Below, in pieces: positions 7,869 through 16,638 of a stretch of 49,069 nt of DNA. The translations under genes were made by a program, and so were the position numbers. The stretch comes from Candidatus Nanopelagicales bacterium. Lineage in GTDB: Bacteria > Actinomycetota > Actinomycetes > S36-B12 > CAIYMF01. The notes under the pieces were generated by a model. The model was not told the DNA's origin and did no database searches. It was given only the letters and a program-made list of their open reading frames with translations. The stretch's first letter is position 1, and each line of letters starts with the position of its first letter. Location of the stretch: contig JALOLK010000003.1 in NCBI GenBank assembly GCA_025456015.1, positions 1 through 49,069 on the forward strand. Reading direction: 5' to 3'.

Positions 7869-8650
7869 CCGGGGCCGTGGTGGACCTGCGCGAGGAGGAG
7901 CTGCCCGCGGGGTCGGCCGCCCCCGTGGCGCTGGCCGTGCGTGGGGCGAGTCGGGTGTTCCCCACCCCACGTGGACCGGTGCATGCGCTGGCCGGGGTGG
8001 ACCTCAGCGTGGCCCATGGGGAGTTCGTGGCCGTGGTCGGCGCGTCCGGCTGCGGCAAGAGCACCCTGCTCAACCTCGTCGCCGACCTCGACCGGGCCAC
8101 GTCGGGCACGGTCGAGCGTGCCGACCGGGTCTCCCTGATGTTCCAGGACGCGACACTGCTGCCGTGGCTGTCCGCCCGCTCGAACGTCGAGCTGGCGCTG
8201 CGCCTGCGCGGCGTGGCCCGTGCCGAGCGGCGCCTCGAGGCCGAGCGGCTGCTGGCCCTGGTCCGGCTGCACGGGGCCGCCGACCGGCACCCGCACGAGC
8301 TCTCCGGTGGCATGCGCCAGCGCGTCGCCCTCGCCCGCTGCCTGGCCCAGGGCACCCGGATCGTCGCGATGGACGAGCCGCTGGGAGCCCTGGACGCGAT
8401 GACCCGCGACCACCTGCACGACGAGATCGAGCGGATCGCCAGCGAGCAGCGCCTCACGATCCTGTTCGTCACGCACAACATGCGCGAGGCGGTCCGCCTG
8501 GCCGATCGCGTCGTGCTCATGGCCCACGGCCGGATCATCCACGAGCAGGTGGTCGGCCTGCCCCGCCCGCGAGTGATGGACTCCGCGGAGGTGGCCACCC
8601 GCGCGGCCGACCTCACGGCCCGGCTGCGGTCCTCGGAGGGCGCGGCATGA
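7865..8650 (+). CDS. ABC transporter ATP-binding protein, SsuB/TauB type
   Basis: The 261-aa nucleotide-binding subunit has Walker A (GASGCGKSTLL), Q-loop (LMFQDATLLPW), ABC signature (LSGGMRQRVALARCL), Walker B plus D-loop (IVAMDEPLGALD) and the switch His (FVTHNMREA). The FQD...LLPWL sequence is typical of the SsuB/NrtD/TauB group. The GTG start overlaps the preceding stop (GTGA) and the TGA overlaps the permease start (ATGA), so all three subunits are translationally coupled. It works on the cytoplasmic side of the membrane. Confidence 0.94.
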   Translation: MTGAVVDLREEELPAGSAAPVALAVRGASRVFPTPRGPVHALAGVDLSVAHGEFVAVVGASGCGKSTLLNLVADLDRATSGTVERADRVSLMFQDATLLPWLSARSNVELALRLRGVARAERRLEAERLLALVRLHGAADRHPHELSGGMRQRVALARCLAQGTRIVAMDEPLGALDAMTRDHLHDEIERIASEQRLTILFVTHNMREAVRLADRVVLMAHGRIIHEQVVGLPRPRVMDSAEVATRAADLTARLRSSEGAA

Positions 8651-9486
8651 GCACGGTGCTGACCCCCGTCGTCGAGGTGCCGGCGCCAGCGCGCCCCGGC
8701 GCCGGGCTGCCCGGGCGCGCCTGGGCCTGGGCGTGGCCCAAGCTGCTGGCCATCGGCCTGGTCCTGGCCGTCTGGGAGGCCCTGGTGTGGACGGGCTGGC
8801 GGCCCGAGTACGTGCTGCCGGGCCCGGCCACCGTGCTCGCCGCGCTCGCCGAGATGCTCGGCACGCCCAAGTTCTGGCAGGCGGTGGCCACGACGCTGAC
8901 CCGCGCGGTCATCGGCTTCGCCGTCGCGCTGGTGGTGGGCACCCTCGTCGGCATCCTCGTGGCGCGCATCCGGCCGCTGCGGCTGGCGGTCGGGGCGCTC
9001 ATCACCGGCCTGCAGACCATGCCCAGCATCTCCTGGTTCCCCCTGGCGATCCTGCTGTTCGGCCTCAACGAGCGCGCCATCATGTTCGTGGTCGTGCTCG
9101 GGGCGGCGCCCAGCATCGCCAACGGCGTGATCTCGGGCATCGATCACGTCCCGCCGGCATTCACCCGGTTGGGCCGGGTGCTCGGCGCGGGGCCCCTGGC
9201 CCAGTACCGCTTCATCACCCTTCCGGCGGCGTTGCCCGCGTACGTGGCGGGGCTCACGCAGGGGTGGGCGTTCGCGTGGCGCAGCCTCATGGCCGGCGAG
9301 CTGCTCGTGATCATCGCGGGTCGCCCCTCGCTCGGCGCCAACCTGGAGTTCGCCCGGCAGTTCTCGCAGGCCGACCGGCTGCTGGCCACGATGCTCGTGG
9401 TGCTGGTGATCGGCATGGTGGTGGACGGGGTGTTCGCCGCTGCGTCGCGACGGATCCGCCGGCGGTGGGGCCTCTCGGAGGCGTGA
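8647..9486 (+). CDS. ABC transporter permease, SsuC/TauC type
   Basis: The 279-aa membrane subunit has about six TM helices. It carries the BPD_transp_1 coupling motif region typical of this group (GADHVPPAFTRLGRVLGAGPLAQYRFITLPAALPAYVAGL-type EAA loop; here ISGIDHVPPAFTRLGRVLGA). The start is the ATG at 8647 overlapping the ATPase stop; the long upstream extension in the track is a shadow of ssuB. It is the last gene of the operon, closed by a strong hairpin starting 6 bp after its stop codon. Confidence 0.92.
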   Translation: MSTVLTPVVEVPAPARPGAGLPGRAWAWAWPKLLAIGLVLAVWEALVWTGWRPEYVLPGPATVLAALAEMLGTPKFWQAVATTLTRAVIGFAVALVVGTLVGILVARIRPLRLAVGALITGLQTMPSISWFPLAILLFGLNERAIMFVVVLGAAPSIANGVISGIDHVPPAFTRLGRVLGAGPLAQYRFITLPAALPAYVAGLTQGWAFAWRSLMAGELLVIIAGRPSLGANLEFARQFSQADRLLATMLVVLVIGMVVDGVFAAASRRIRRRWGLSEA

Positions 9487-9492
9487 CGGCGA

Positions 9493-9522
9493 TCCCGGGC
9501 GGTAGGTTCGAGCCGCCCGGGA
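9493..9522 (+). terminator. strong GC hairpin after the ABC importer operon
   Basis: TCCCGGGCGG (9493-9502) is repeated exactly inverted as CCGCCCGGGA (9513-9522), leaving a 10-nt loop. This 10-bp perfect stem lies between the permease stop and the amylosucrase ribosome site. There is no U-tract, which is common for actinobacterial hairpin terminators. An operator or attenuator for the amylosucrase gene is the alternative. Confidence 0.6.
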
Positions 9523-9557
9523 CGCCCCGCCGCGGCCGCGGGCAGGGAGGAGCACCC

Positions 9558-11468
9558 GTGAGCCCCACCGACGCTGCCCTGCGCCAGCACCTGGAGGCGG
9601 CGCTGGCTGACGACCCGCAGCAGGTGGACGTCCTGACGCGCTGGGACCGCTGGGGCCCGGACCTGCTCGCGGGCCTGGCCGAGGTCTACCCCCAGCACCC
9701 CGACCTGGCCCGGCGCCTGCTCGACCTCGTCGCGGCCGCTCACCTGCGGCGCAGCGACGCCCTGCGCACCCGCGACCGGGCCCGGCTGCTGGCACCCGAC
9801 TGGTTCCAGCGACCCGACGCCGTGGGGTACGCCTGCTACGCCGACCGGTTCGCCGGCACCCTGGCCGGCGTGGGCGAGCGCGTGGACTACCTGCGCGAGC
9901 TCGGGGTGACCTACCTGCACCTCATGCCGCTGCTGCAGCCCCGGCCGGGCGAGAACGACGGCGGCTACGCGGTCATGGACTACGGCCGGGTGCGCCCGGA
10001 CCTGGGCACCATGGACGACCTCGAGGCGCTGGCCGCCACCCTCCACGAGGCAGGCATCTCCCTGACGCTGGACCTGGTGCTCAACCACGTGGCTGCCGAG
10101 CACGCCTGGGCCGAGGCCGCGCGCGCCGGGGACCCGACCTACCGCGACTACTTCTACGTCTACCCCGACCGCACCGTGCCCGACCAGTACGAGGTGACGC
10201 TGCCCGAGGTGTTCCCCGACTTCGCCCCGGGCAACTTCACCTGGGACGAGGCGCTGCGGGGCTGGGTCTGGACCACGTTCAACGCCTGGCAGTGGGACGT
10301 GAACTGGACCAACCCCGACGTGCTCTGCGCCTACGCGGGCATCATCCTCGACCTGGCCAACCGTGGCGTGGACTGCCTGCGCCTGGACGCGATCGCCTTC
10401 ATCTGGAAGCGCCTGGGGACCGACTGCCAGAACCAGCCCGAGGTGCATGCGATCACCCGCGTGCTGCGCGCAGCGGCCCGGATGGCCGCACCCAGCCTGG
10501 TGTTCAAGGCCGAGGCCATCGTCGCGCCGCGCCAGCTGGTCGCCTACCTCGGCCGCGGCGAGCACGCCGGGCGGGTGTCCGACCTCGCCTACCACAACTC
10601 GCTCATGGTCCAGATCTGGTCGGCGCTGGCCTCCCGCGACGCCCGGCTCATGGCCGTGGCGCTCTCCCGGTTCCCCGACATCCCGACCACGGCCGCCTGG
10701 GCCACCTACCTGCGCTGCCACGACGACATCGGCTGGGCCATCGACGACGACGACGCCGCCGCGATCGGCTGGAACGGCTACGCGCACCGCGGGTTCCTCT
10801 CCGACTTCTACGTCGGCGTGCACCCGGCCTCCTTCGCCGAGGGGCTGGCCTTCCAGGAGAACCCGGTGACCGGCGACCGGCGCATCTCCGGCACCGCGGC
10901 GAGCCTGGCCGGCCTGGGCCTGGCCCGCACGGACGCGCAGCGACGCATGGCGATCGACCGGATCCTGCTCGGCTACGCCATGGTGCTCGGGTTCGGCGGC
11001 ATCCCGCTGATCCACATGGGTGACGAGCTGGCGCTGCGCAACGACGAGGGCTGGGCGAGCGTGCCGGAGCACGCCGACGACAACCGCTGGGTGCACCGTC
11101 CGCGGATGCCCTGGGACGTCGTGCCGCAGCGCCACGACCTGGCCACCGACACCGGGCGCATGTGGGCGGGCCTGCAGCGCCTCGTGACCGTGCGCCGCAC
11201 CCTCGAGCCGTTGCACGCCTCGGCGCCCACGCGGGTGCACGCGACCAGCCACCCGTCGGTGGTCTGCTTCGTGCGCCGCCATCCGGCCGGGGACCTGCTG
11301 CAGGTCTACAACGTCTCGGACGCGACGGTCGCCCTGCCGGTGCACGACATCGCCGGGCACGGCGCGGAGCTCACGCTCGACCGGCTGTCGAACCGCAGCG
11401 TCACGCCCTACCGGGGCGAGCACGTGCTGCGCCCGTACGCGGCGTGGTGGCTCACCGAGGAGCGCTGA
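9558..11468 (+). CDS. amylosucrase (GH13 subfamily 4)
   Basis: Amylosucrase transfers glucose from sucrose to build alpha-1,4-glucan and releases fructose. The 636-aa length equals that of the well-studied Neisseria enzyme, and the blocks match it well: nucleophile Asp277 in DCLRLDAIAFIWK, acid/base Glu319 in VFKAEAIVAP, transition-state Asp389 in RCHDDIGW, plus VTYLHLMPLL, GGYAVMDY, and PLIHMGDELALRNDEGW near the end. There is no signal peptide, so it acts in the cytoplasm. GTG 9558 follows AGGGAGGAG, a strong ribosome site; the track start lies inside the permease gene. No sucrose transporter or fructokinase is adjacent. Sucrose hydrolase is a possible alternative within the subfamily. Confidence 0.92.
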   Translation: MSPTDAALRQHLEAALADDPQQVDVLTRWDRWGPDLLAGLAEVYPQHPDLARRLLDLVAAAHLRRSDALRTRDRARLLAPDWFQRPDAVGYACYADRFAGTLAGVGERVDYLRELGVTYLHLMPLLQPRPGENDGGYAVMDYGRVRPDLGTMDDLEALAATLHEAGISLTLDLVLNHVAAEHAWAEAARAGDPTYRDYFYVYPDRTVPDQYEVTLPEVFPDFAPGNFTWDEALRGWVWTTFNAWQWDVNWTNPDVLCAYAGIILDLANRGVDCLRLDAIAFIWKRLGTDCQNQPEVHAITRVLRAAARMAAPSLVFKAEAIVAPRQLVAYLGRGEHAGRVSDLAYHNSLMVQIWSALASRDARLMAVALSRFPDIPTTAAWATYLRCHDDIGWAIDDDDAAAIGWNGYAHRGFLSDFYVGVHPASFAEGLAFQENPVTGDRRISGTAASLAGLGLARTDAQRRMAIDRILLGYAMVLGFGGIPLIHMGDELALRNDEGWASVPEHADDNRWVHRPRMPWDVVPQRHDLATDTGRMWAGLQRLVTVRRTLEPLHASAPTRVHATSHPSVVCFVRRHPAGDLLQVYNVSDATVALPVHDIAGHGAELTLDRLSNRSVTPYRGEHVLRPYAAWWLTEER

Positions 11469-11503
11469 GCGCCGCTGGCGCCGGGCTCGGCGCCGCTCAG
11501 CGC
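11462..11503. terminator. bidirectional hairpin shared by convergent genes
   Basis: GCGCTGAGCG (11462-11471) and CGCTCAGCGC (11494-11503) are perfect inverted arms with additional pairing of GGCGCCG inside. The left arm carries the amylosucrase TGA and the right arm carries the stop of the convergent oxidoreductase, so one structure can end both transcripts. Confidence 0.6.
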
Positions 11504-13071
11504 GGCTCGAGGTCACTCAGGGCCGGGCCCTCGAGCCGGTGGCCGTCCGCGGTGAACCGCGAGCCGTGCAGGGGGCAGTCCCAGGTGAGGTCGCTGTCGT
11601 TCCACGCCAGGATCCCGCCGAGGTGCGGGCAGACGGCGTCGACCCGATGGGTCTGCCCGGCCACGGTGCAGGTCCCGACCGGTCGCCGCCCCCCGTCGAC
11701 CCGGCCCTCGCCCTCGGCGGGCCGGCGGGCGTCGCCGTCGCGGTGCGGCAGCAGGTGGCCGGCCCAGTCGCGCACCATCCGCCAGCCGACGGTGCCGTTG
11801 AGCTCCAGGCCCGAGACGAGGTCACGCGGGGTCGTGATGCGCGTGCGCAGCGGCTTGGCCCATGCCAGCTCGGATGCCGCGCCGTCGCCCACGAGGTCGG
11901 CGACGAGCATCTGGGCGGCCGCGGCCGCGTTCGTCATCCCCCACTTGTTGAAGCCGGTGGCCAGCAGGATCTGGTCGTTCGAGCGGGGCATCCCGCCGAC
12001 GAAGGGCACCTGCCCGGCGGCCTGGTAGTCCTGCGCGGCCCACGACCACGCCAGCGTCGCGCCGGGGAAGTGCTCGCCGGTCCACGCGTCGAGGTCGGCC
12101 ACGGCGGCGTTGGGTGACGACGAGCGGCCGACGACGTGGCCGTTCCCGCCGACGACGAGCAGCTCGCCGTCCTCGTGCGGCGCGGTCCGCAACGAGCGCG
12201 AGGGGGAGTCCACTGACAGGTACATGCCCTGCGGGATGCTCGCGCCGGCCGGCATCCGGTAGGCCAGCGCGTACGAGCGCTGCGGCTTGAGCTTGGCGAA
12301 GTACAGGCCTCGGTCCAGCACCGGGATGCCCGAGGCCAGCACGATCCGCCGGGCTCGCACCTCCCCGGCCGAGGTGCGCAGCGTCGCGGCCCCGTCGGCG
12401 CCGCCACCCCGGCCGGTGCCGAGCTCGACGCCGGTCACCGTGACCCCCTCGACCACGCTGCCGCCCAGGGAGACCAGCTCGTCGCGCAGCGCGACGCACA
12501 CGTCCACCGGGTCGAACTGCACCTGGTCGGGCAGCCGGATCGCGGCGCGCACGTCGAAGGGCAGCTCGGTGCTGGCGGTGTGCTCCACCTCGAGGCCGGC
12601 CGTGGCGCACGCCCTGGCCTCCTTCGCCACGGTGCTGGCGCCCTGCTCGGTGACCGCGTAGGTCCAGGCGTCGCGGTGCTGGACGGGCACGCCGGCGGCC
12701 TGGCAGAAGTCGAGCAGCCACGCCTGGCCGGCCCGCTGCATCTCGCCGTAGGCGCGTACGACCGCGCTGCCGTGGTGGCCGGCGATGCCGGAGTACACCG
12801 CCCCCTGCAGCAGGCTCAGCTTGGCGGTCGAGTGCCCGGTCGTGCCGGCCGCCACGTGCCGGGCCTCGAGCACCAGGGGTCGCACGCCGCGCCGCGCGAG
12901 CATCACCGCGGTGCTCAGGCCGGTCAGGCCCGCGCCGACGATGACGACCTCGTGCTCGGCCGAGGGATCGGGCAGGGCCGGCCCGGGGCCCGCTGCCGTC
13001 CAGGGCTCCGCGGGGCGGCCGCGCCGGCCCCACCACAGGGAGGTGTGCACCTCGGTCGCGCGCTGGTCCAT
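11497..13071 (-). CDS. FAD-dependent oxidoreductase with C-terminal Rieske [2Fe-2S] domain
   Basis: The 524-aa protein starts with a dinucleotide-binding fold (VVIVGAGLTGLSTAVMLARRG, around residues 42-62) of the DAO/glycine-oxidase family, including the HSTAKLS flavin region and a second GFNKWGMTNA block. The last ~80 residues are a Rieske domain: CPHLGGILAW and CPLHGSRF supply the Cys-X-His and Cys-X2-His ligands. This architecture is known in actinobacterial and bacillar proteins annotated as FAD-dependent oxidoreductase/Rieske; the substrate is unknown, probably an amine or an amino acid-like compound. GGGAGG six bases before the ATG fixes the start. It ends in a hairpin shared with amylosucrase. 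Confidence 0.88.
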   Translation of the reverse strand: MDQRATEVHTSLWWGRRGRPAEPWTAAGPGPALPDPSAEHEVVIVGAGLTGLSTAVMLARRGVRPLVLEARHVAAGTTGHSTAKLSLLQGAVYSGIAGHHGSAVVRAYGEMQRAGQAWLLDFCQAAGVPVQHRDAWTYAVTEQGASTVAKEARACATAGLEVEHTASTELPFDVRAAIRLPDQVQFDPVDVCVALRDELVSLGGSVVEGVTVTGVELGTGRGGGADGAATLRTSAGEVRARRIVLASGIPVLDRGLYFAKLKPQRSYALAYRMPAGASIPQGMYLSVDSPSRSLRTAPHEDGELLVVGGNGHVVGRSSSPNAAVADLDAWTGEHFPGATLAWSWAAQDYQAAGQVPFVGGMPRSNDQILLATGFNKWGMTNAAAAAQMLVADLVGDGAASELAWAKPLRTRITTPRDLVSGLELNGTVGWRMVRDWAGHLLPHRDGDARRPAEGEGRVDGGRRPVGTCTVAGQTHRVDAVCPHLGGILAWNDSDLTWDCPLHGSRFTADGHRLEGPALSDLEPR

Positions 13072-13172
13072 GGGATCCTCCCGTCGCCGGTCACGGCCGC
13101 GCCGTGCGGCCCCGCCGGCTCCTGCCCGCGGGGCGGGAGTTCATCCCGACCGCAACGACCGCGGTGCCCGCC

Positions 13173-14099
13173 TCAGCCGGCCGGCGCCTCACTGGCCCCC
13201 TGGCAGCGCAGCACGCGGGCGGCCAGCGCGTGCCCGGCTGACACGTTGCGCGCGGGGTCCCAGCCGTGTCGCAGCAGGTCCGCGAGGTAGCCGGCGTTGC
13301 AGGCGTCACCGGCGGCCGTGAGGTCGCGCAGGTCGGGCACCGGGGGCACCGGCACGCTCACCACCGGCGCCCCGGCGCGGAACAGCGTGGTGGGCTCAGG
13401 TCCGGACCGGGCCAGCAGGATCGCCTCGGGGAAGCGTGCCAGCGCCGGACCCGGGCGGCCGCCATCGGCCAGGCCGAGCAGGCGGGCCTCGTCGGCGTTG
13501 GCCGAGATGACCTGCGGCGCGCAGGCCGTGAGCAGCTCGAGGAAGGACGCGCGGCCCAACTGCTCGACCAGGCCCACCGAGGACACGTCGATCGAGACCC
13601 AGGCGCCCAGCGCGTGCACCCGCCGGGCGGCGTCGAGGACCGCCTCGGGCGTGGAGCCGTACTCGAACGAGTAGGCCGTCACGTGCAGGATCGCCAGCCC
13701 CGCCAGCCAGTCGGCGTCCACCGGCTGCAGCCGGGCGGAGGCCCCTCGGGAGGGGAACATCGTGCGCTCGCCGTCCTCGTCGACGAGCACCACCACGGTG
13801 CCGGTGCGGTCGCGCACCTGCAGGCGCACGTCGACGCCGTGCGAGGCCAGCTCGGCGCGCAGGGCCACCCCGGCGGGGTCGTCGCCGACGCATCCCAGGA
13901 ACCGGGTGGGGACCCGCGGGCCGGCGAAGGCGGCCACATTGGCCGCCGAGCCGCCCCGCTGCACCGCGATCTCCGCGCGGCTGTCGGTGGCGTGCCGCTG
14001 CGGCTCGGTCTTCCACACGACCACGTCCTGCAGCAGGTCGCCGAGGACGCCGAGCACGCGTGGACCGGCCGCCCCGCCGGGTGGCTCCAGGCCGGCCAT
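13173..14099 (-). CDS. psuK: PfkB-family carbohydrate kinase, probable pseudouridine kinase
   Basis: The 308-aa ribokinase-fold enzyme has the substrate-side motif QRGGSAANVAAFAG, lid strands TRFLGCVGDDPAG, and the PfkB C-terminal signature DLTAAGDACNAGYLADLL with catalytic Asp. Being directly downstream of and 16 bp from psuG makes pseudouridine kinase the best call; pseudouridine 5'-phosphate would then be split by PsuG. The active-site motif reads TAAGD rather than the usual TGAGD, one substitution at a normally conserved Gly. I chose ATG 14099; GTG 14102 directly before it is equally possible. The track start lies inside psuG. Confidence 0.82.
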   Translation of the reverse strand: MAGLEPPGGAAGPRVLGVLGDLLQDVVVWKTEPQRHATDSRAEIAVQRGGSAANVAAFAGPRVPTRFLGCVGDDPAGVALRAELASHGVDVRLQVRDRTGTVVVLVDEDGERTMFPSRGASARLQPVDADWLAGLAILHVTAYSFEYGSTPEAVLDAARRVHALGAWVSIDVSSVGLVEQLGRASFLELLTACAPQVISANADEARLLGLADGGRPGPALARFPEAILLARSGPEPTTLFRAGAPVVSVPVPPVPDLRDLTAAGDACNAGYLADLLRHGWDPARNVSAGHALAARVLRCQGASEAPAG

Positions 14100-14115
14100 C
14101 ACGCGGGACCGACCA

Positions 14116-15033
14116 TCACGGCGCGGAGGCGGCGAGCTCCCGGGCCACCTCGACGGCCAGGGCGATGTTGTGGCGGTAGAGCGCGACGTTGGCCTCGAGG
14201 CTGCGCCCGTCCGTGGCCCGTCGGATCGCGTCGAGCAGGAACGGGGTCGCCGCCTGGCCACCGATGCCCGCGGCCTCGGCGTCGGCCCAGGCCTGCGCCA
14301 CGACGACGTCGAGCTCGGCGGGGTCCAGCTGGTCGGCCACCGGGATCGGGTTGGCCACGAGCACCCCGCTGCTCGCGCCGAGGGCGCGGTGGGTGCGCAG
14401 CAGCGCGGCGACCTGCGCGGGGGAGTCCAGCCGGGCCGGCACGGGATACCCGGAGTCGACCACGTAGAAGCCGGGGTAGCGGTCGGTGCGGTAGCCGACG
14501 ACCGGGACGCCCAGCGTCTCGAAGCGCTCGAGCGTGGCGGCGATGTCGAGGATCGCCTTGGCCCCGGAGCTCACCAGCACGATCGAGGTGCGCGCCATCG
14601 CCACGAGGTCCGCGGACTCGTCGAACGTGGTGGCCGCACCGTGGTGCACCCCGCCCAGGCCGCCGGTGGCGAACACGTCGATGCCGGCCGCGCGGGCCAG
14701 GAACGCCGTCGCGGCGATCGTCGTGCCGGCGCTGGCCCCGATCACCGCGGCCAGCGCGAGCTCGCGCGTGCTGGCCTTCATCACGGTGTCATCGACGGCG
14801 AGCTCCTCGAGCTGGGTCGGAGTCAGCCCGACCGTCGGCACGCCGCGGTGCACCCCGATCGTGGCCGGCACGGCGCCGGCGGCGCGGATGCGCGCCTCGC
14901 CGTCGAGGGCCACCTCGAGGTTGCGCGGCCGGGGTAGGCCGTGGGTGATGATCGTGGACTCCAGTGCGACGACCGGGGCGCCCTCGGCCAGGGCCGTGGC
15001 CACCGCGGGGGCGACGTGGATGGGGCTGGTCAC
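14116..15033 (-). CDS. psuG: pseudouridine-5'-phosphate glycosidase
   Basis: PsuG cleaves pseudouridine 5'-phosphate to uracil and ribose 5-phosphate (run in the catabolic direction). Recognised features: VVALESTIITHGLPRPRN with the catalytic Glu near the start, PATIGVHRGVPTVGLT, the active-site Lys in VMKASTRELA, TGGLGGVHHGA, and LVSSGAKAILD. The 305-aa length is standard. GTG 15033 is chosen over the track start at 15123 because the extra 30 residues are not family-like and because CAGGAT lies 6 nt upstream. The psuG-psuK order forms a two-gene unit. The divergent gap to the DUF2252 gene carries a large palindrome. Confidence 0.93.
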   Translation of the reverse strand: MTSPIHVAPAVATALAEGAPVVALESTIITHGLPRPRNLEVALDGEARIRAAGAVPATIGVHRGVPTVGLTPTQLEELAVDDTVMKASTRELALAAVIGASAGTTIAATAFLARAAGIDVFATGGLGGVHHGAATTFDESADLVAMARTSIVLVSSGAKAILDIAATLERFETLGVPVVGYRTDRYPGFYVVDSGYPVPARLDSPAQVAALLRTHRALGASSGVLVANPIPVADQLDPAELDVVVAQAWADAEAAGIGGQAATPFLLDAIRRATDGRSLEANVALYRHNIALAVEVARELAASAP

Positions 15034-15074
15034 GGCGTCATCCTGCCGGAACAGGGCGCAGGTTCTCCCGCGGC

Positions 15075-15110
15075 GCGCATCTGCTCCCGTCGCGACGGGA
15101 GGACATGCGC
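15075..15110. promoter_or_regulatory. interrupted 36-bp palindrome upstream of psuG
   Basis: A perfect 18-bp palindrome CTCCCGTCGCGACGGGAG (15084-15101) is flanked by GCGCAT (15075-15080) and ATGCGC (15105-15110), separated by three unpaired bases on each side. A further GACGGGAGCATCTG copy follows at 15113-15126. It sits 42-77 bp before psuG and well before the divergent DUF2252 gene, so it probably binds a dimeric regulator of the pseudouridine genes (inference). Confidence 0.6.
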
Positions 15111-15240
15111 CGGACGGGAGCATCTGCGGGGGAGGGGCGACCGGGCCAGCCGTCCGGTCACCCGGATGTCACCCACGGCCACGCGCCGGGGCGCCAGCAG
15201 GCAGGCTGGCGCGGTCGATCCCCTGCTCGGAGGTGCGCCC

Positions 15241-16623
15241 ATGCCCACGCTGTACTCGAAGGACGACCTGTCCCTGCGCGCCTTCACCGAGGAGCGCCCG
15301 TCGAAGGCGCAGCGCGCGGCCGAGGGTGAGGCCCACCGGGCCGAGGTGCCCCTCGAGGCGCACGCCGAGCTGGTCCTGGCCGAGGGCCGGGACGCGCGCG
15401 GCATCCTCACCGCGCAGGAGGCGACCCGCGAGCCGGCCCTGGTGCCCATGCGCTACGAGCGGATGGCGGCCTCGCCGTTCGCGTACCTGCGGGGTGCGGC
15501 CGCCGTGATGGCCGCCGACCTGGCCAACGGCCCCCGGACCCACCTCGACGTGCAGCTGTGCGGCGACGCGCACGTGGCCAACTTCGGCATCTTCGCCTCG
15601 CCGGACCGGCGCCTCGTGTTCGACCTCAACGACTTCGACGAGACGCTGCCCGGGCCCTTCGAATGGGATGTGAAGCGCCTGGCCGCCAGCGTGGCCGTGG
15701 CCGGGCACCACCTCGACCTCAAGCCCAAGCGCATCCGGGCCGCGACCCAGGCCACGGTGGCCAGCTACCGGGAGACGATGGCCAAGCTGGCCCAGCTGAC
15801 CCCCCCGGAGGTCTGGTACGCCCGCATCGACCTCGAGGACCTCATGCTGCGCCTCGAGGGCACCAGCCTTGCCGGCGACGCCAAGCTGGCCCGCAAGGAG
15901 TCGCGCAGGGCCACGGGCGACGTGGCCGTGGGCAAGCTCACCGAGGTGGTCGACGGGCAGCGACGGTTCCGGGCCAAGCCCCCGCTGCTCATCCCGATCC
16001 ACGAGGCCGAGCACGCGGGGCTGACCGACCTCATGGCCACGGCGTTCGCCCAGTACCTCGGGTCGCTGCGCCCCGACGTCGTCATGCTGCTGCTGCACTA
16101 CGCCTACGTCGACCTGGCCCACAAGGTCGTCGGGGTGGGCTCGGTGGGCACCCGGGCGCTGGTCCTGCTCATGGTCTCCGGCGACGGCCACCACATGGTG
16201 CTCCAGCTCAAGCAGGCCAACGCCTCCGTGCTCGAGGAGCACCTCGGGTCCAGCCGCTACGACCACCACGGCCAGCGGGTGGTCGTCGGCCAGCGGGTGA
16301 TGCAGGCCACGGGCGACCCGCTGCTGGGCTGGACCTCGGGCAGCGACGGGATGCACTTCTACGTGCGCCAGCTCAAGGACATGAAGGGTGGGTTCAACCT
16401 GGACCTGCTCGACGCCGAGGACCTGCGCATCTACGGCCGCATCTGCGGCGCGGTGCTGGCCCGCGCGCACGCCCGCGCCGGCGACGCGGCCTCGATCACC
16501 GGGTACCTCGGCTCGTCCGAGGCCTTCGACGTCGCGGTGGCGCAGTTCGCCGAGGCCTACGCCGGGGTCACCTGGGCCGATCACGGGGTGCTGGCCGCCG
16601 AGCAGCAGGCGGCCAGCACCTGA
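15241..16623 (+). CDS. DUF2252 family protein
   Basis: The 460-aa soluble protein matches DUF2252: MRYERMAASPFAYLRGAAAVMAADLA, the highly conserved CGDAHVANFGIFASPDRRLVFDLNDFDETLPGPFEWDVKRLAAS, and a C-terminal GRICGAVLARAHARAGD. The GDAHxxNF and D(L)NDFD motifs resemble the catalytic loop and metal site of aminoglycoside-phosphotransferase/kinase folds, so a phosphotransferase role is likely by fold but unproven for the family. GGAGG before ATG 15241 fixes the start; the track extension upstream crosses the palindrome. It ends convergent with the DUF2993 gene. Confidence 0.88.
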   Translation: MPTLYSKDDLSLRAFTEERPSKAQRAAEGEAHRAEVPLEAHAELVLAEGRDARGILTAQEATREPALVPMRYERMAASPFAYLRGAAAVMAADLANGPRTHLDVQLCGDAHVANFGIFASPDRRLVFDLNDFDETLPGPFEWDVKRLAASVAVAGHHLDLKPKRIRAATQATVASYRETMAKLAQLTPPEVWYARIDLEDLMLRLEGTSLAGDAKLARKESRRATGDVAVGKLTEVVDGQRRFRAKPPLLIPIHEAEHAGLTDLMATAFAQYLGSLRPDVVMLLLHYAYVDLAHKVVGVGSVGTRALVLLMVSGDGHHMVLQLKQANASVLEEHLGSSRYDHHGQRVVVGQRVMQATGDPLLGWTSGSDGMHFYVRQLKDMKGGFNLDLLDAEDLRIYGRICGAVLARAHARAGDAASITGYLGSSEAFDVAVAQFAEAYAGVTWADHGVLAAEQQAAST

Positions 16624-16638
16624 CCCGACGCCGGCGGC

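Noticed and set aside
9144-11516. 790-aa ORF on the minus strand
   Set aside because: Antisense of amylosucrase; the plus-strand protein has all catalytic motifs and the correct length.
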